From the NCBI RefSeq assembly GCF_047634355.1, contig NZ_JBLIAL010000026.1: 7,378 bases of DNA. One strand, written 5' to 3'. This DNA comes from Porticoccus sp002341315. GTDB lineage: Bacteria; Pseudomonadota; Gammaproteobacteria; Pseudomonadales; Porticoccaceae. This document shows positions 4,655 to 7,378 of the stretch, in pieces. Below the pieces are notes generated by a model. That model ran no database searches and was not told where the DNA came from. It saw only the letters and a program-made list of their open reading frames with translations. The first letter of the stretch is position 1. Each line of letters begins with the position of its first letter. The position numbers and the translations under genes were made by a program.

Positions 4655-7378
4655 GTATGACAAATAGAGCGCCCTTCCATCTTGGCACCTTGTTGTCCGG
4701 TGTGCCGTGTGAAAAGTTAATTGTGTTGCTGATGCTGATTTTTTTCAGTCATCAAGCCTGGGCCGTGAGCATACCCTTGAGTGGAACGAGAAATATTGTA
4801 TCCGGTCAGGATTGTGGGTTGGCCACCTATCGTTTCGGTACCAATACAACCTATGAGGGGCAATCTCTGGACCTCCTCGTAGAGGTGCTGGACGAAGACA
4901 ATGAGCATTCGCCGACTAATGGGAGGCCAAGCTGTGTCGGTGTTGGTAATCAGGTTCTCGAAGTCTATATCAATGACCAGGACATTGGCGACAACGCTGC
5001 CTATGTGGATATGCGATTGACGCTAGTGCAGGCAGGGACCACAAGCCCAGTGCAGGTCGATCGTTTTATCGTTACGGGCTTTGATCTGGACTCATCCTCA
5101 GGTACTGCCACAGATGATCTGTATTTCAATACCGGAGCTGCGACACAGTCCTATGTGTCGGAAAATTCACAAACTTCGGTTCTTTCCGGTTCGTACTTTG
5201 GCGGAAGCTACAATACCCGTATACGCGGGAGAACGGCTGGCAATTGTACCGACGATAGCAATTCGGTAGATCCTGAGTGTCGTGCCAGTGTGGTTTTTTT
5301 GGGTACATCAACCGCCAATATCCGTGTTCAGAATGACAACGCCTATGGAGACACCTCCAGTCTTAGCTCATACCGAGGATATTTTGTTTCTTTTCGGGTG
5401 GATGATTTCGAAGATCTTATCGAAAGCAATACGGATTATGGTGATACCCCTGCGGCGTATCCATCATCGCGCCAATCAATTTCCAGCCGGTTAGGGCTTG
5501 GCAGAGGTCTGGTGCCAGACAGTGATGGTGCACAGCAGCAAAGCGCTGATGCGCAGGGTGATGACAATGATGGTGCTGGTGGGGCTGTTGTCAATTTTGA
5601 TGATGAAGATGGCATTTCCGTTGCTGGCAATGTTCTGGATGGCCGGGTTTTTGTGCCTGATGAAGATGTTGATCTTGACGTCTCCACTTACGGAAGTGGT
5701 TATTTAAATGCCTGGTTCGACTGGAATCGTGATGGTGACTTCTCCGATCCCGGGGAGCGGGCAGTAAGCAATGTTTATATTGAGAATAATGGTGAGACGG
5801 CCAGCGGTGCAGGCTCCAGTAACTTTGTTACGGAAACGGCTGTTCCGGTATCGGTTCCGTCGGCTATTTCGGATGGAAACAGTTATGCCAGGTTCAAGTT
5901 CACACAATCGCCAGATCCAGGGGTTGGTAACAGCCCAGATGATGGTGAGGTGGAAGACTACGCGATAACGTTGAGCTCTCTGTTCTGTGACCTTCCGGTA
6001 TCTACGAGCATGCAGTTGAGCGGCTCTGCAACCCGGGATAATGGCACGGGGGAAATCACGTTAACGCAAGATTTGGGAAATCAGGCGGGCTCGGCATGGT
6101 CAAATGAGCGCATCAGTCTGCTTTCAGCATTTACTGTTGAGTTTTCCGTTTACCTGGGCACCAAGAATGCTGCAGGGGCTGATGGTATAGCGTTTGCGTT
6201 TCAGAATGATCCGGCGGGGAATAGTGCTACTGGTGTGTTTGGTGGTGCCTTGGGCGTGGGTGGTCTCAATCCGGCGGTTGCGGTTGAGTTTGATACCTAT
6301 AATAACGGTAGTGGTTACGGTGATATCGCTAACGACCATACTGCTATTTATAACCCCGAAAATTATACGGATTCATCCGGTGGTGGTGCTGCCAGCCTTT
6401 TCAGTTCGGTGGAAGACTTGGGAAATATAGAGGATGGTAACTGGCATACCGTTCAGTTGAACTGGGATCCGGTTAGCGACCAGCTACAGTATTTTTTTGA
6501 TGGCAATCTGACGTCCACCGTGAATGTGGATTTTGTTAACACGGTTTTTTCCGGTGACCCGAATGTATATTTTGGGTTTACCGCATCCACGGGTGGCTCT
6601 TCAAACTTGCAGAAAATCTGCGTAACCAGCGCTCCGCCGCAGGTGTTGGTAGATTATGGTGATGCCCCTGTCAGTTTTGGTGAGCCATCTCATATCCTCG
6701 GCTCAAATCTGCGACTGGGTAATGATGTGTCACCCGACTCCTTGAGCTATGACGACGTGGATGCGGCGGCTGACAGTTTTGATGATGGTGTGATCTTTCC
6801 TGGCGCACTACCCAATTTGACTCCCATCGAAGTATCGGTTGCCGGCGATGACGGCTACCTGCAGGCCTGGGTGGACTGGAACGGCGATGGCACGTTCGAC
6901 GAACCGGAAGAACGTATCGCCACGGATCTGCAGGATGAGGATGATGACGGCATTATCCTGGTGACAGCGGCACCCAGCGGCGTTGTTGTGGAAGGTGATA
7001 CCTATGCCCGCTTCCGCTGGTCGTCGGTACAGGGGCTTGATGCAACAGAAGGTGCCACGGACGGTGAAGTGGAGGACTATCTGATTACATCTCGCTCCGT
7101 GTCCCTCTGTGAGGTGGGGTCGTCGGCTTCCGGAGGGGGGGTTGCCTCCGGTGGAAATGGTCCTTTCCGTGATGCGATCTATTGGCTGGACTGGAATTGT
7201 CTTGGAAAAAGCGTTTTCCAGACGTCGGATGTGATCCTCAAAAGCTGGGTTTACGGTCCCGTTGAGATTCGCGCCACCGTATCGGATATCACTGCGCCCA
7301 TTGAGCCTTATGTGACGGGTAGCTGGACGGGGGATCTCCTTGATGATCTTTATGTCGGGGTGAATCCCATCGGGTTGG
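4651..7378 (+). CDS. Secreted GEVED / L-type lectin adhesin (3' truncated by window edge)
   Basis: Reading from the ATG at 4651, 909 codons pass without a stop and the gene runs off the window. Residues 22-38 are a signal-peptide core ending AWA, with cleavage likely after A38. Residues 39-250 are a Gly/Asp/Ser-rich beta-type domain I do not recognise, with cysteines at 55, 95, 199 and 210. Residues 262-440 are a GEVED domain: DYGDTP, DDEDGI, the WFDWNRDGD core and the closing GEVEDY. Residues 446-657 are a legume-type lectin domain (ADGIAFAF, VAVEFDTYNN, DGNWHTVQLNWD, VYFGFTASTGG). Residues 668-813 are a second GEVED domain (DYGDAP, WVDWNGDG, DGEVEDY). Residues 820-909 begin a further domain (RDAIYWLDWNC, then VTGSWTGD) that recalls the CshA adhesin non-repetitive domain. 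The gene overlaps the DUF11 gene by 4 bases. The likely role is a surface carbohydrate-binding adhesin. The domain calls rest on motifs recalled from memory; the ligand is unknown. Confidence 0.9.
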   Translation, partial: MSMTNRAPFHLGTLLSGVPCEKLIVLLMLIFFSHQAWAVSIPLSGTRNIVSGQDCGLATYRFGTNTTYEGQSLDLLVEVLDEDNEHSPTNGRPSCVGVGNQVLEVYINDQDIGDNAAYVDMRLTLVQAGTTSPVQVDRFIVTGFDLDSSSGTATDDLYFNTGAATQSYVSENSQTSVLSGSYFGGSYNTRIRGRTAGNCTDDSNSVDPECRASVVFLGTSTANIRVQNDNAYGDTSSLSSYRGYFVSFRVDDFEDLIESNTDYGDTPAAYPSSRQSISSRLGLGRGLVPDSDGAQQQSADAQGDDNDGAGGAVVNFDDEDGISVAGNVLDGRVFVPDEDVDLDVSTYGSGYLNAWFDWNRDGDFSDPGERAVSNVYIENNGETASGAGSSNFVTETAVPVSVPSAISDGNSYARFKFTQSPDPGVGNSPDDGEVEDYAITLSSLFCDLPVSTSMQLSGSATRDNGTGEITLTQDLGNQAGSAWSNERISLLSAFTVEFSVYLGTKNAAGADGIAFAFQNDPAGNSATGVFGGALGVGGLNPAVAVEFDTYNNGSGYGDIANDHTAIYNPENYTDSSGGGAASLFSSVEDLGNIEDGNWHTVQLNWDPVSDQLQYFFDGNLTSTVNVDFVNTVFSGDPNVYFGFTASTGGSSNLQKICVTSAPPQVLVDYGDAPVSFGEPSHILGSNLRLGNDVSPDSLSYDDVDAAADSFDDGVIFPGALPNLTPIEVSVAGDDGYLQAWVDWNGDGTFDEPEERIATDLQDEDDDGIILVTAAPSGVVVEGDTYARFRWSSVQGLDATEGATDGEVEDYLITSRSVSLCEVGSSASGGGVASGGNGPFRDAIYWLDWNCLGKSVFQTSDVILKSWVYGPVEIRATVSDITAPIEPYVTGSWTGDLLDDLYVGVNPIGL
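4765..5400 (+). other. Unrecognised N-terminal domain of the GEVED/lectin protein
   Basis: This segment encodes residues 39-250, between the signal peptide and the first GEVED domain. It looks like an all-beta fold, with alternating hydrophobics and runs such as QVLEVYINDQ and DRFIVTGFDLD. It contains four cysteines (55, 95, 199, 210), of which 199 and 210 are close enough to form a small disulfide loop. The phrase VTGFDLDSSSG recalls the conserved D-x-D turn often seen in N-terminal domains of repeat-rich secreted proteins. I cannot assign a named family. Confidence 0.45.
5434..5970 (+). repeat. GEVED domain, copy 1
   Basis: Residues 262-440 of the adhesin. The hallmarks in order are DYGDTP (262), an acidic linker, DDEDGI (317), YLNAWFDWNRDGDF (351-364), SYARFKF (411) and GEVEDY (432-437). 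The D357-x-N359-x-D361-G-D363 segment looks like a calcium-binding loop. GEVED domains are known as modules in secreted, often adhesive, bacterial proteins. The DNA opening this copy (5434-5451) matches the opening of copy 2 at 17 of 18 bases. Confidence 0.8.
5986..6621 (+). other. L-type (legume-like) lectin domain
   Basis: Residues 446-657. The sequence carries the bacterial/legume lectin signatures ADGIAFAFQND (510), VAVEFDTYNN (543) and VYFGFTASTGG (639). Aligned by eye to concanavalin A, E546, D548, Y550, N552, D558 and H563 fall on the residues that hold Mn and Ca (E8, D10, Y12, N14, D19, H24), and D511 falls on the sugar-contacting D208. A cysteine stands at each boundary (C446 and C657). 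A metal-dependent sugar-binding role follows from the family. Which sugar is bound cannot be read from the sequence. Confidence 0.85.
6652..7089 (+). repeat. GEVED domain, copy 2
   Basis: Residues 668-813 of the adhesin, about 33 residues shorter than copy 1. Hallmarks are DYGDAP (668), DDGVIF (711), YLQAWVDWNGDGTFDEPEER (736-755), TYARFRW (784) and DGEVEDY (804-810). D742-x-N744-x-D746-G repeats the calcium-loop-like motif. Protein identity to copy 1 is limited to the hallmarks, so this is either an old duplication or a separately acquired module. Its middle part is visibly richer in GC than copy 1. Confidence 0.8.
7108..7378 (+). other. Start of a CshA-like C-terminal domain (truncated)
   Basis: Residues 820-909, from the cysteine that follows the second GEVED domain to the window edge. 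A Gly/Ser-rich stretch (824-837) leads into FRDAIYWLDWNC, then EIRATVSDI and VTGSWTGDLLDDLYVG. The IYWLDW and SWTGD phrases remind me of the non-repetitive domain 2 of the streptococcal CshA adhesin. The match is from memory and the domain is cut off, so it is tentative. Confidence 0.4.

Noticed and set aside
4655..5433. Apparent gene-poor region holding only short frames after the DUF11 gene
   Set aside because: Reading from the ATG at 4651 gives an uninterrupted frame to the window edge with signal peptide and domains. The short frames here are shadows of it.
7203..7220. Perfect 7-base inverted repeat (TGGAAAA, 4-base loop, TTTTCCA) as a terminator
   Set aside because: It is AT-rich, has no following T run and lies inside the open adhesin frame, so it is most likely chance.

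Overview
The window reads as the inside of one tightly packed, plus-strand operon from a Gram-negative bacterium. Evidence for a Gram-negative envelope is an outer-membrane beta-barrel protein, an OmpA-type peptidoglycan-binding lipoprotein with a clear lipobox, and two large exported proteins with Sec signal peptides. Moderately high GC and strong Shine-Dalgarno sites suit a proteobacterium. A marine or environmental gammaproteobacterium is my guess, but nothing here fixes the taxon.

Layout, left to right. (1) 1-1201: the C-terminal ~399 residues of an outer-membrane beta-barrel protein whose start lies outside the window. (2) 1198-1782: a 194-residue OmpA-family lipoprotein. (3) 1787-4654: a 955-residue exported protein built of about six DUF11-like immunoglobulin-type modules with DxNxDG calcium-loop-like motifs and module-wise cysteine pairs. 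(4) 4651-7378: an open frame of 909 codons with no stop, running off the right edge. It encodes a signal peptide, an N-terminal domain I do not recognise, a first GEVED domain, an L-type (legume-like) lectin domain with a complete concanavalin-A-type metal-site signature, a second GEVED domain, and the start of a domain that recalls the CshA adhesin.

The junctions are ATGA overlap, 4-base gap and ATGA overlap, so the four genes are probably co-transcribed and translationally coupled. There is no intergenic room for an internal promoter or terminator, and no non-coding stretch longer than 4 bases. I saw no RNA genes, mobile elements or CRISPR arrays.

Working model (inference): the products form a cell-surface adhesion apparatus. 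The barrel protein sits in the outer membrane, the lipoprotein ties it to peptidoglycan, the DUF11 protein forms a stalk or fibre, and the GEVED/lectin protein is the carbohydrate-binding adhesin. Each family is known on its own. The coupled four-part set, with a metal-dependent lectin between two GEVED domains, is the most interesting thing in the window.
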